The position numbers and the translations under genes were made by a program. DNA of 46,947 bases from a virus. Positions 23,671 through 30,849 of this stretch are shown piece by piece; position 1 is the first letter of the stretch, and each line of letters starts with the position of its first letter. The notes under the pieces are model-generated. The model had not been told where the DNA came from. It was given only the letters and a program-made list of their open reading frames with translations, and made no database searches. The stretch covers positions 1 through 46,947 of IMG/VR virus record IMGVR_UViG_3300047200_000401. The stretch is one strand, 5' to 3'.

Positions 23671-24087
23671 TTACGCGTTCCCGTTCAAACTGAAACTCCA
23701 AGTTGGCCAAGCTGTTGCCGTTGCGGGAATGGTCAGGTTGAGCCAGCCTTCCACCGCATAGTACGGTTCTAAGAATGTGTTATTGGCTTGCCAGTCAAGA
23801 ACCCAGCCAGACGGAAGCCCAGACGTGGTTATGGTGACGGTTAGGTTCTGGTTGCCAATGTTCACAACTGTCACGTTGCTGAAGGTTTGAACTGTGCCCT
23901 TCGGACAGACCCCCCAATCCATAGCGGTTCCGTTAGGCTTCAAAACGCCGTTCACATACATGGCTAGGCTTGCGGCTTCAATTTCGCCGTCCTGCGGGTA
24001 CTGGTAGTTCACGATGGTGTCCGCGATGACCGCGACAGCCAGAAAGGTTACGAGCGCTAGAGCCGCATATTTTAGTGTTTGACCCAT
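23671..24087 (-). CDS. Secreted TasA/pilin-like beta-sandwich protein, 138 aa
   Basis: An N-terminal hydrophobic segment (LKYAALALVTFLAVAVIADT) is followed by a sandwich domain. Its strands (ASLAMYVNGV, DWGVCPKGTVQTFSNVTVVN, QNLTVTITTSGLPSGW) resemble the TasA/camelysin family that builds archaeal bundling pili and bacterial matrix fibres, and also archaeal Ig-like surface domains. Several N-glycosylation sequons are present. It probably acts outside the cell. It is the last membrane/surface gene of the GTPase operon. Confidence 0.6.
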   Translation of the reverse strand: MGQTLKYAALALVTFLAVAVIADTIVNYQYPQDGEIEAASLAMYVNGVLKPNGTAMDWGVCPKGTVQTFSNVTVVNIGNQNLTVTITTSGLPSGWVLDWQANNTFLEPYYAVEGWLNLTIPATATAWPTWSFSLNGNA

Positions 24088-24103
24088 TTTCGTTACACCT
24101 CCG

Positions 24104-24301
24104 TTACCTTGCTGCTTTTTCAGTCATGTAAATCAGCTTCGAAGTTTTGACTAGCTTGAACTCGTTGCTTGGCCAACCCTGCTTCTTGTAATGGTAGTAG
24201 AGAGCGCACGAATCACACCGCATTATCATCCAGCCGTGGCGCTCATCCTTCTCATACAGCGAAAGTTCTTTAGTGCATTGAGTGCAGTTACCCAAAGCCA
24301 A
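24104..24301 (-). CDS. Zinc-ribbon protein, 65 aa
   Basis: Two knuckles, CTQC (residues 6-9) and CDSC (29-32), separated by a short beta segment (RHGWMIMRCDSC) form a classic zinc ribbon. TTG start at 24301 overlaps the end of the preceding small membrane gene. It probably mediates protein or nucleic-acid contact. Confidence 0.6.
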   Translation of the reverse strand: MALGNCTQCTKELSLYEKDERHGWMIMRCDSCALYYHYKKQGWPSNEFKLVKTSKLIYMTEKAAR

Positions 24302-24416
24302 ACACCCATTTCAGTATATCCCACAGGTGCCCGCTTAAAGCGTAGCCAGCTATGAAGCAGAAGGCTCCCCACAAGAAGCCAATTGCCAGAATCTTTCTGA
24401 CTCCTTCAACTTGCAA
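24288..24416 (-). CDS. Small membrane protein, 42 aa
   Basis: One membrane helix (ILAIGFLWGAFCFIAGYAL) and a short amphipathic end (LWDILKWVFGFG). TTG start at 24416, four bases after the previous stop; it overlaps the next gene by 14 bases. Too short to place in a family, but its fit between neighbours supports it. Confidence 0.45.
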   Translation of the reverse strand: MQVEGVRKILAIGFLWGAFCFIAGYALSGHLWDILKWVFGFG

Positions 24417-24419
24417 GTA

Positions 24420-24518
24420 TTAATCGCCTTTTTCATCATCCAAACTGACTTTTGGCGAAATCAGGATTGGAACAAAAATGACTATGAGCAGAAACGCGAC
24501 TGCGGCAAAATCACTCAT
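24420..24518 (-). CDS. Small membrane protein, 32 aa
   Basis: One hydrophobic helix (FAAVAFLLIVIFVPILI) and a charged tail. ATG at 24518 has GGAGAT eight bases upstream and overlaps the previous stop (ATGA). Confidence 0.5.
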   Translation of the reverse strand: MSDFAAVAFLLIVIFVPILISPKVSLDDEKGD

Positions 24519-24667
24519 CGTCTATATCTCCAAATCAATGAATAAATAACAATGACAATAGTATTCCCTGATTTTGTTTCATTCCAATATTCTATCCATT
24601 CACCTGTTCCTTGATGTAAATCAATTAGCCTCTGGTAATCACACTCTAACAATCCCGTTCCCACCAT
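24515..24667 (-). CDS. Small hypothetical protein, 50 aa
   Basis: Starts two bases after the stop of the coiled-coil membrane gene and ends overlapping the next ATG. The sequence has a helix (CDYQRLIDLHQGTGEWIEYW) and a hydrophobic beta strand (NTIVIVIYSLIWRYRR). Linked by translational coupling to its neighbours; function unknown. Confidence 0.5.
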   Translation of the reverse strand: MVGTGLLECDYQRLIDLHQGTGEWIEYWNETKSGNTIVIVIYSLIWRYRR

Positions 24668-24668
24668 T

Positions 24669-25196
24669 TCAATGCACCGCCGGGTTTTCTGTTGGGAAAC
24701 TGTTTTCGATGGCTTTTACTCGGACAGCCATGTTGTATTCGGCTTGAATCTGCTGTGCTCGCTGCTCTGCTTCCGTGAGTTTCGTCTGAAGAGTCGCGAC
24801 TTGCGTCTTGAGTTGCGCCGTTTCCTGAACCTTCGCGGTTAACGCGTCAACTTGAGTTTTGAGGCTTGTTATTTGGCTGTTCTGCTCCGAAAGTGCAGAG
24901 TTGGCTTGGTTCAAAATGTCCGTGCGTTCTTGACTTGCGGAAGCTGCCATCTCGTTCTGTTTTGACAGGGCAGAAGACCTGACAGCCAGCCCAGTTACGA
25001 CGCTGCCAGCCAACGTGGATATGGGCGCGATAAGCGGGTTCGTTGTGACCACTGACTGAACCACGCCTAGGCCCTCGAGAAACAGCGACTTTCCAGAATT
25101 GAAAAGCGCGCCGAGCGGCGGGATCATGGTGCAGGCTAGGATGAAGAGTGCGGCTGCTACGGACGCGGCTCCGATGACTAGCAGGGTTTTGTTCAT
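24669..25196 (-). CDS. Membrane-anchored coiled-coil protein, 175 aa
   Basis: Two hydrophobic segments (residues about 5-30 and 52-72) precede a long coiled coil (about 80-165; ALSEQNSQITSLKTQVDALT and similar heptads). The layout suggests an oligomeric membrane platform or tether. ATG overlaps the stop of the 42-residue Cys protein (ATGA). It lies directly downstream of the GTPase and GAP1-N-like genes, so it may be their membrane partner. Confidence 0.65.
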   Translation of the reverse strand: MNKTLLVIGAASVAAALFILACTMIPPLGALFNSGKSLFLEGLGVVQSVVTTNPLIAPISTLAGSVVTGLAVRSSALSKQNEMAASASQERTDILNQANSALSEQNSQITSLKTQVDALTAKVQETAQLKTQVATLQTKLTEAEQRAQQIQAEYNMAVRVKAIENSFPTENPAVH

Positions 25197-25321
25197 AGAT
25201 GTACCACTTCTATCTCGTTAACTAGCCGCTTACCACAGACAACACAGCAGGAATTGCCCATGGTTTCTAAGTGATTTTGAGTTCTACAGAACTGCATATA
25301 CTTCCCGATATTGAACGTCAT
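25193..25321 (-). CDS. Cys-motif microprotein, 42 aa
   Basis: Contains CCVVCGKRL (residues 25-33), half of a zinc finger, after a helix-like start (NIGKYMQFCRTQ). Both ends overlap the neighbouring genes by four bases (ATGA upstream and downstream), which strongly supports a real gene. Confidence 0.55.
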   Translation of the reverse strand: MTFNIGKYMQFCRTQNHLETMGNSCCVVCGKRLVNEIEVVHL

Positions 25322-25668
25322 GGGTTCACTTCCAAAGGCTCAAACACTTCTGGAATCTCTGTGAGTTCTGGAACAAAAAACTTTGACAGGTACTTGCTCG
25401 GGTCTGTCATGCAAAGATAGTCGTGTATGCCCATAACGAGAGTTTGGTTCTGCACCCAAGTCCTGCCATCTTCATCCTCGACCTTCGTTACGTGGGGCAA
25501 CGCTACCAACTGTTGGCTGGGAAACCACAGGTACTTGTCGCTGTCCTCTTCAGTCACCTTTCTCAGTGCCTCAAAATTCTTGTCAGACAAAACCGCCCTG
25601 AGATAGTCCGTCTTGAACTGGTAAATCTTCCCGTCTATCATGCCGTAGAAGAACCGTTCTATCTTCAT
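25318..25668 (-). CDS. GAP1-N-like (GTPase-associated) protein, 116 aa
   Basis: The order of phrases is that of the GTPase-associated protein 1 N-terminal domain: an opening RFFYGMIDGKIYQF, a LRAVLSDKNFEAL helix, a YLWFPSQQLVALP strand, and GRTWVQNQTLVMGIHDYL, which matches the family's R-G-V-x-x-H-x-L-L element. GAP1 proteins occur next to DO-type GTPases in conflict systems. Here the gene overlaps the GTPase stop by four bases. The similarity is my reading of the pattern, without a search. Confidence 0.5.
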   Translation of the reverse strand: MKIERFFYGMIDGKIYQFKTDYLRAVLSDKNFEALRKVTEEDSDKYLWFPSQQLVALPHVTKVEDEDGRTWVQNQTLVMGIHDYLCMTDPSKYLSKFFVPELTEIPEVFEPLEVNP

Positions 25669-26645
25669 TGACCGAACGACCCGATAAGATTCACCATGTC
25701 AACATAGTCGGGCTGGCTAAAGTTCGGCCTGAACCGAATGTAGTCCTGCTCGTGTTCAATCACGTCGATGACGGGCTTCTTAGAAGGCATTCCGTCATTG
25801 CTGGGCCAGTAACAGTCTGAACCGTCCTCGTTTTTCTTGATGTTGAACCATGACCTGAAATAGTGGACTAGACCCTTATCGCGTAGCGGTTTCAAGAGCA
25901 TGTTTGTAGCCATGAACCCGTTCGCCATGAACTTCGCCATCCCGTCTTGGCTTTCGTCGAACACGTCCATCTGAATGTCTTTGGCCCGCTTCATCACCTG
26001 ATCCCACTTGGTCAGCACAACAAGAATGTGCGGGTCAGGCCTCCTGTTTCGGCGCCTGTACTCTAGGATTTCGTTCATAACCGTGTAAATATAAACGTCG
26101 GAATCGAAAGTCGATGCGGACTCTCGGAACATTGATGCATCCGACGCGTCGAACGCGGTGATGAAACCTTGGCAGTCCTTGACGGTTTCGACGACCTGCG
26201 CGTTTATGCTCTGCATCCTCTGCTTAATCATTTGCGCAGCCGTAAATCCAGATGACTTGGCTGCAATGTAATCCGTGATTTCGCCAGCCACATCGCATAT
26301 CGGAACCTGAACCTTCTTTTCGCGCCAGCCGCGAGTGCAAATCAAGAAACCAGCTTCTGGAGCTCGCGGCGTGATTGGGTCTGTTTTCTCAGGAAAATGG
26401 CCTAGCGTCAAGTTGCTGGCGTCCGTGAGGATGTGGGTGCTTGTTGGAAGGACTCGACAGTAAAAGTTGGGAACTAAACTGCTTAGGCTTTCGCATGTGT
26501 AGGCGATGCCCGCGCAAATAGTGCTTTTGCCAGAAGAAACGGGACCCAACATGCCAAACCGAGTTTTCACCTTATATGCTGCAGTGTAGTCGCCCATCAT
26601 GTCCACGGGTTTCGGCTTCAGCCATCCAGGAAGATATTTGCTCAC
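25665..26645 (-). CDS. Ras-like/TRAFAC GTPase, DO-GTPase2-like, 326 aa
   Basis: A P-loop NTPase with Walker A GPVSSGKST (34-42), G3 motif DVAGE (118-122) and G4-like TKWD (212-215), the order of a small-GTPase domain. Between them lie the Thr-rich segment RVLPTSTHILTD and a VKDCQGFITAFDASDAS strand (about 156-171). This matches the double-GTPase (DO-GTPase2) family better than housekeeping GTPases. The C-terminal 80 residues are unassigned (WFNIKKNEDGSDCYWPS). It starts the ATGA-linked row of GAP1-N-like, membrane and coiled-coil genes. Role inferred: nucleotide-controlled switch of a membrane-associated conflict or exclusion system. Confidence 0.65.
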   Translation of the reverse strand: MSKYLPGWLKPKPVDMMGDYTAAYKVKTRFGMLGPVSSGKSTICAGIAYTCESLSSLVPNFYCRVLPTSTHILTDASNLTLGHFPEKTDPITPRAPEAGFLICTRGWREKKVQVPICDVAGEITDYIAAKSSGFTAAQMIKQRMQSINAQVVETVKDCQGFITAFDASDASMFRESASTFDSDVYIYTVMNEILEYRRRNRRPDPHILVVLTKWDQVMKRAKDIQMDVFDESQDGMAKFMANGFMATNMLLKPLRDKGLVHYFRSWFNIKKNEDGSDCYWPSNDGMPSKKPVIDVIEHEQDYIRFRPNFSQPDYVDMVNLIGSFGQ

Positions 26646-26648
26646 TTG

Positions 26649-27110
26649 TTATTGCTCCGATGATTGTTGAATCGGTTTTTCAGTCTTCTGAGGGGGTTCT
26701 GGTTCGGCTGGTTCTTTTTGCATAGTCATCGTCTTTTGGGTTGCTACTGTTTTAGGTCCTCCCAACTGTGTTGGCATGTGAGGTTTAAGGGCTTTCCATG
26801 CGATACCAACGAGTACGCCACCTGCAACCATCCACAGTATCGGATGAAGAAGTTGGTACCACTGGTTTGCGGCTATTGTGACTGCGATTCCTGACAACGT
26901 ACTGTAGATTGCTGGTCCTGCTACTTCGAGGAAAAAGTGGTTTGCCGCGCCTCTGAAACCGTAAAAGTCGGCTCCATACGCCATGCAGAAACCGCACAGC
27001 GTCACTATTGCAATTATGAGGATTATGGCTATTGCCTTATTCATTTCTTCTTTGTCACCCCCGCGGCTTTTATGCCACGGGAACGCTTCTTGTTTTTCTT
27101 GCTCATTCAT
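26649..27110 (-). CDS. Membrane protein with charged tails, 153 aa
   Basis: Three hydrophobic segments (AIAIILIIAIVTLCGFCMAY, AGPAIYSTLSGIAVTIAA, LLHPILWMVAGGVLVGIAW), and a long Pro/Glu/Lys/Gln-rich cytoplasmic tail after residue about 110. ATG at 27110 has AGGGGG five bases upstream. A second start at 27041 would keep all membrane helices. It lies three bases upstream of the GTPase gene and is the natural membrane partner. Confidence 0.65.
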   Translation of the reverse strand: MNEQEKQEAFPWHKSRGGDKEEMNKAIAIILIIAIVTLCGFCMAYGADFYGFRGAANHFFLEVAGPAIYSTLSGIAVTIAANQWYQLLHPILWMVAGGVLVGIAWKALKPHMPTQLGGPKTVATQKTMTMQKEPAEPEPPQKTEKPIQQSSEQ

Positions 27111-27128
27111 CAATCCCCCTATTTTCTT

Positions 27129-27272
27129 TTAGAACGATACCTGAGTCGTTGGACTTGTAGATGACGAGATAGTCCAATACTCGTAGATTTGCCTTTGCCA
27201 GCGACAAAATCGAATGCAATAGACCGAAAATAATGCGTTGCAGTAAAGCCTGCAGTAAGTGTCATCCGTCAT
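27129..27272 (-). CDS. Cys-containing microprotein, 47 aa
   Basis: ATG overlaps the stop of the preceding gene (ATGA). Cys at YCRLYCNALF and YCIRFCRW suggests a disulphide or zinc site; the tail is Ser/Thr-rich. Function unknown. Confidence 0.5.
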   Translation of the reverse strand: MTDDTYCRLYCNALFSVYCIRFCRWQRQIYEYWTISSSTSPTTQVSF

Positions 27273-27520
27273 GTCTGGATGCTTCCTCTTCCACGAGAAT
27301 CCGTCAAAACCTCACCCCGTTCGTACCTCACCGCAAAATTGTAGACAACCCCGTCAGGAAACAGTGTGGCCATCTTATCCGCGATCTGTTCAGGTGTCAA
27401 TCGATTGATGGACTCGGCAACTAGAAAGTCTTGAAAAGCGAACTTTTGGACTATCTTTCTGGCTTCTCGACGCTGCAACCTTCGCTCTTGGGCTTCTACG
27501 CTTCGAGTGTGTTTGCTCAC
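27269..27520 (-). CDS. Basic helical protein, first gene of GTPase operon, 83 aa
   Basis: Arg/Glu-rich first half (RSVEAQERRLQRREARKIVQ), then LTPEQIADKMATLFPDGVVY, which resembles the DNA-binding helix pairs of small regulators. GTG start at 27520. It opens the minus-strand operon and diverges from the HNH gene; it could be a regulator of this intergenic promoter. Confidence 0.55.
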   Translation of the reverse strand: MSKHTRSVEAQERRLQRREARKIVQKFAFQDFLVAESINRLTPEQIADKMATLFPDGVVYNFAVRYERGEVLTDSRGRGSIQT

Positions 27521-27686
27521 GACACCACGTTTCCATTTTTTATGTTACGCGGCAGTTGAACCTATGAGAAATGTAGTTATGGGTATATGGCGGTTTGAGA
27601 TTTAAGACTTGTTATACGCTTCAGGTATAGCAAACCTTAAATACATACGCGTAACGTATATGACTTCAAGAAACGGCGGCTCTTGC
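27521..27686. promoter_or_regulatory. Divergent promoter region with TATA box for plus-strand operon
   Basis: On the plus strand, TTAAATA at 27637-27643, preceded by CAAACC, is a convincing archaeal TATA/BRE. It predicts transcription start near 27664-27668, shortly before the ATG at 27687. For the minus strand, AT-rich words near 27534-27546 and 27588-27606 are candidate TATA sites but less clear. Confidence 0.55.
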
Positions 27687-28166
27687 ATGGGAGAATTTGA
27701 AGTCTCCAATAAAAAGTTGAATTTAGTCGTAAGAGATGCGACACCTATCTTTGAGCCTTGCGCCAAGTGTGGCACGAAGCAGAAATGGGGCGCTACTTCT
27801 CCTTACTGTCGAGAGTGCCAGAAAAAATACAATAGGACTTACTACCTCAAACACCAAGACAAGATAAAGAGGCTGTCAAGGGAGTACCTTCCGAAGCAGA
27901 AAGCGAACCACCGAAAAAGAAAATTGAAACTGGTGGAACTGAAGGGCGGAAAATGCGAAAGATGTGGCTATGATAAGAACTACGCGGCTCTAGTTTTTCA
28001 TCATCCGAATGGGCGAAAGGGCGCATGGAAGGGTGCAAAAGGACTGCTTTCTTCTGAAGACCCGCAAAACGGTGCTTTCAACATTGACACAGTTGTTTTG
28101 GTTTGCGAGAACTGCCATAAAGAAGTTCATTATCCAGAACTTCAGATTTTGAAGGTGTCACCATAA
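27687..28166 (+). CDS. HNH endonuclease, 159 aa
   Basis: An N-terminal zinc finger (Cys25, 28, 41, 44) and basic region are followed by an HNH nuclease module. Its parts are KCERCGYDKN (Cys90, 93), VFHHPN (His105, 106), and VVLVCENCHKEVHYP (Cys140, 143, His144, 148). Such small HNH enzymes in viruses can act in DNA packaging, homing or host DNA cutting. It is the first gene of the long operon. ATG 27687 is preferred over 27660 because it lies downstream of the predicted transcription start. Confidence 0.78.
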   Translation: MGEFEVSNKKLNLVVRDATPIFEPCAKCGTKQKWGATSPYCRECQKKYNRTYYLKHQDKIKRLSREYLPKQKANHRKRKLKLVELKGGKCERCGYDKNYAALVFHHPNGRKGAWKGAKGLLSSEDPQNGAFNIDTVVLVCENCHKEVHYPELQILKVSP

Positions 28167-28504
28167 TGCAGAACGAAAATAGCATTCGCAAGATACAAGA
28201 TGCACTAAGTCTGAAACAGCTTTTTGACCTATCAGAAGCCCGATGGGGTCTTCATTCGCAACTTCTACTGCTTGTTGAAGAACTAAATGAGCTCGCTGTT
28301 GCTACTTTGCATTTGAATCGAAAAGTCAAAAATAGTACTCCAGAAGCCAAGAGCGACAATTATGAAAAGTTCGCTGAAGAAATCGCTGACGTTGAATTCA
28401 TGCTTGACGAAATGAAATACTACTTCCAAAACGTGTCACAAATCGCAGGCTATCGGAAAGAGAAGGAGAAACGTCTCACTCAACTGTTGGAGGTTGGTGT
28501 TTGA
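28166..28504 (+). CDS. MazG-like nucleotide pyrophosphohydrolase, 112 aa
   Basis: The all-alpha NTP pyrophosphatase signature is visible: VEELNELAVA (Glu38, 39, 42) and FAEEIADVEFML (Glu72, Asp75), which bind magnesium. These enzymes hydrolyse non-canonical or alarmone-like nucleotides; phage versions may blunt stress or starvation signals. Overlaps the HNH stop (TAATG). Confidence 0.72.
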   Translation: MQNENSIRKIQDALSLKQLFDLSEARWGLHSQLLLLVEELNELAVATLHLNRKVKNSTPEAKSDNYEKFAEEIADVEFMLDEMKYYFQNVSQIAGYRKEKEKRLTQLLEVGV

Positions 28505-28626
28505 TGCAGACGCAAGATTCGCCATGCCAAAAATGCGACGCAAAAGAAGGATGCGCGACCTGCCTAGCCTTTGCCAACTATGCTGAAAACTTGCTGAAAC
28601 GGAGCAGTAAAGAACAGAGATGGTGA
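28492..28626 (+). repeat. Duplicated segment, copy 1
   Basis: Aligns without gaps to 29272-29406, exactly 780 bases downstream, at roughly four fifths identity. It covers the end of one gene and the whole following 40-residue Cys protein. A tandem duplication of a gene pair or a recombination event is likely. Confidence 0.8.
28504..28626 (+). CDS. Cys-rich microprotein A, 40 aa
   Basis: Four Cys in the pattern C-x2-C-x5-C-x2-C (CQKCDAKEGCATC) form a compact zinc site, followed by a helix (YAENLLKRSSKEQRW). ATG overlaps the MazG-like stop (TGATG). It is a paralogue of the gene at 29284, differing at about a third of residues; conservation of both Cys pairs argues for function. Confidence 0.7.
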   Translation: MQTQDSPCQKCDAKEGCATCLAFANYAENLLKRSSKEQRW

Positions 28627-28630
28627 AAAA

Positions 28631-29284
28631 ATGCCAACAGGATACACAGATATGATTGACAGAAACCCGACGATGACAGCAAAACAATGGGTCATGGAAG
28701 GTTTAGCAAGAGCATTCGGGATGTGCGTAACCTTACGTGACGACGCTTTTGACTTGAGTGAAGAACAGATCAAGAAGAAACTTGTGGAAAGCGAGCAATC
28801 CGAAATCAACTATCATCAGAAAGAACTGAACAAGGCTAAGAAAAAATGTCGAACATTGGCTACAAAAACCAACAAAGAATGGCTGACACTATGGCTGACA
28901 GATGACAACAAAAGAGAAGAAGAAAACAAGAAGTCGGTAGTTAGAGCCAACAAACTGAGCGATAGACATGAACGGGTTCGAGATGGCTTAAACCGCATTC
29001 TCGCCTCAGACAAAGTGCATGAAGTTACAAAGTCAATCGCTAAATTCGGCATTGAACAGCTTGACCTTGTTGTGGCTGATGGTGAACCTTACATCAGAGA
29101 ACCCATCACGCTCGAAGGATTCATAAAAGAGGCAATTTCCTCCAGCAAACGCGACATCAAATATCACACTGAAGAACTAGCAAAAGCAAAACAGCGCGGA
29201 CAGGAACGAATCAACCTCTATGCAAGGCTAAAAGAAGACATACGAAGCGTCTTCCAATTCCTTCCTGAAGGGGTTGGTGTTTGA
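28631..29284 (+). CDS. MPTGYT-type phage protein with duplicated helical domain, 217 aa
   Basis: The start (MPTGYTDMIDRN, then MEGLARAFGMCVTLRDDAFD) matches a widespread but uncharacterised phage protein family that begins MPTGYT and carries an ARAFGxC-MRD core and a YH helix. Here the helical part seems duplicated: NYHQKELNKAKKKCR and KYHTEELAKAKQRGQ align. Role unknown. Its stop overlaps the second copy of the Cys microprotein. Confidence 0.65.
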   Translation: MPTGYTDMIDRNPTMTAKQWVMEGLARAFGMCVTLRDDAFDLSEEQIKKKLVESEQSEINYHQKELNKAKKKCRTLATKTNKEWLTLWLTDDNKREEENKKSVVRANKLSDRHERVRDGLNRILASDKVHEVTKSIAKFGIEQLDLVVADGEPYIREPITLEGFIKEAISSSKRDIKYHTEELAKAKQRGQERINLYARLKEDIRSVFQFLPEGVGV

Positions 29285-29406
29285 TGCAGACGCAAGGCTC
29301 GCCATGCCAAAAATGCGTTGGCAAAACAGGATGCGAAACCTGCCTTTCTTTCCTCAACTACACTGAAACATTGCTGAAGCAAAGCCGTAAAGCTCAGAGA
29401 TGGTGA
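29272..29406 (+). repeat. Duplicated segment, copy 2
   Basis: Partner of 28492-28626; see that entry. Both copies end in the same AGAGATGGTGA. Confidence 0.8.
29284..29406 (+). CDS. Cys-rich microprotein B, 40 aa
   Basis: Paralogue of the gene at 28504: same length, same four Cys (CQKCVGKTGCETC), same ending AQRW. ATG overlaps the preceding stop. The pair flanks the MPTGYT-type gene. Confidence 0.7.
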   Translation: MQTQGSPCQKCVGKTGCETCLSFLNYTETLLKQSRKAQRW

Positions 29407-29409
29407 CAG

Positions 29410-29751
29410 ATGCAGAACCACACTAAAAAACTTACATTAGAAGATTTTGAAGTTCGCTACAGGAACATCAGAAAAAGCAAGCCCAACGTGAAGAAATGCA
29501 CAGTTACGGGTTGTCCCAATCCTAGAGACTCAACAGAATTTTCTGGCGAAGATACTTCCTGCGCATATCATCGCTTACTATTTGACTTGTGGATGTGCGA
29601 TATTGCGCCTATTCGCGGACACGATGTCACTTCTATGACTCAAAAGGGAAGGCGAAGGGCTTTCACGAATTGGCGAAACAGGACAGGGAAAGAAGCGTTG
29701 GACAGGCTTGTTTTGGAAATGGCTCTGGAACCGATTAATTGGAAGTGCTGA
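29410..29751 (+). CDS. Zinc-finger protein upstream of integrase, 113 aa
   Basis: A basic N-terminus, then CTVTGCPNPRD and CAYHRLLFD form one zinc site (C-x4-C...C-x2-H). The C-terminal part is Arg-rich and helical (MTQKGRRRAFTNWRNR). The gene ends five bases before the integrase start, so it could be a directionality or accessory factor; this is inferred from position only. Confidence 0.6.
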   Translation: MQNHTKKLTLEDFEVRYRNIRKSKPNVKKCTVTGCPNPRDSTEFSGEDTSCAYHRLLFDLWMCDIAPIRGHDVTSMTQKGRRRAFTNWRNRTGKEALDRLVLEMALEPINWKC

Positions 29752-29755
29752 AACA

Positions 29756-30577
29756 ATGAACCACTTTAACTTGTCTCAGTCCGCGGTTCAGAAGTGGAAG
29801 AGCAACGAAACCGTTAAGGCGCGACTGAAACTCAGAATTGTTGCTTCCATGACAGATGGCGGATACCGCAGTTGGGCTTCTCACGCCACAATCATTCGCA
29901 GAACCGACATTGAACACATCCATGACTATGCAAGAGAACACTGCACTCTACGAGATTTCACCATTGTCAGGTTGCCGATGAAAGTCGGACTGCGCACTGG
30001 CGAAATAGCTACTCTCAAAATTGAAAACATCGATTTTGACACGCGCTGGCTTAAGGTTCTGGACTCGAAACGGAAGGTTCTGTGTCCGTTGCCAAGTGAT
30101 GCGGTGACGTTACAGTGCATTCAGGATCTAGTTCGAGACAGACTTGAAGGTTACGTTTTCACTCGAGACAGAAGCTGGAAGCACATTAAGCAGGGCTTGC
30201 CGCTTTCGGTTCAGGAGATATGGCACATCATCCGCAAGGTCGGGTTGGCTGCAGGCGTTCAAGGCGTGAAGCCTCGCATGTTCAGACAGTATTTTGTTGC
30301 TAATTGGGTTCTCCGCGACAAATCGGATAGTTCAAAGAAAATGTTGCAACTGATGCTACGGCACGTCTACTCTAGCACGACGGACATTTACGCGGACAAC
30401 ATGATCTTTCCAGAGGATCTTCAAGAAGCGTACGACAGGGTTCAGGGCGGACCTTTCGTGCCCAACTCAATCTGTAATGATTGTTCTTCGTATCCGTGTC
30501 CTTCCAGCAAAAACGCGCCTTTGCCTGACTGCGTGGAGAGTTGCCGTTTCAAGGTGAAGGAGGAACAGAAAATATGA
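29756..30577 (+). CDS. int: Tyrosine recombinase/integrase with Cys-rich tail, 273 aa
   Basis: The catalytic core is visible: Arg80 in GLRTGEIATL, a Lys in the LDSKRKVLCPLP hairpin (about 105-107), PRMFRQYF where Arg177 is the second catalytic Arg (the usual preceding His is Arg174), His203 in MLRHVYSST and the nucleophile Tyr212. After the catalytic domain a tail adds Cys240, 243, 248, 259 and 263, probably a zinc ribbon. It inserts or excises the circular genome, or resolves dimers. ATG at 29756 is used. No att core can be located from the circular form alone. Confidence 0.85.
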   Translation: MNHFNLSQSAVQKWKSNETVKARLKLRIVASMTDGGYRSWASHATIIRRTDIEHIHDYAREHCTLRDFTIVRLPMKVGLRTGEIATLKIENIDFDTRWLKVLDSKRKVLCPLPSDAVTLQCIQDLVRDRLEGYVFTRDRSWKHIKQGLPLSVQEIWHIIRKVGLAAGVQGVKPRMFRQYFVANWVLRDKSDSSKKMLQLMLRHVYSSTTDIYADNMIFPEDLQEAYDRVQGGPFVPNSICNDCSSYPCPSSKNAPLPDCVESCRFKVKEEQKI

Positions 30578-30849
30578 AGTATAACTTGGAGAGTTTTCCA
30601 GAAGTTCCCATATGTAGAAACGAAAAAGATAGGGCAAAACTTGTTGTCCGAATGATAAATTGGCGGTTCGGTTTTGAGAAGGAACTTCGTGCACAACTTG
30701 TTGATGGTGAAAAGGCTGAGAAGGCTTGGAGAGGAGCTAGAAAACATCGCGTTGACGAAGAGGTAGCTATGGAATGGCATGGTTCTAACCTTAAAATAAA
30801 GGAGGTTTTGGGTGTGGAGCCGAAAATTAAGGAGGAAACAAAAAGATGA
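30574..30849 (+). CDS. Hypothetical helical protein, 91 aa
   Basis: Charged helices (AKLVVRMINWRFGFEKELRA, then KAEKAWRGARKHRVDEE). ATG overlaps the integrase stop and GGAGGA precedes it. Function unknown. Confidence 0.6.
   Translation: MKYNLESFPEVPICRNEKDRAKLVVRMINWRFGFEKELRAQLVDGEKAEKAWRGARKHRVDEEVAMEWHGSNLKIKEVLGVEPKIKEETKR

Noticed and set aside
24669-25196. Tape-measure protein
   Set aside because: It has coiled coil and membrane helices, but it lies in the GTPase operon, far from tail genes, with an N-terminal anchor, so a membrane tether is more likely.
28492-29406. Insertion sequence or transposon flanked by direct repeats
   Set aside because: The repeats are coding and diverged, with no transposase between them and no inverted ends.
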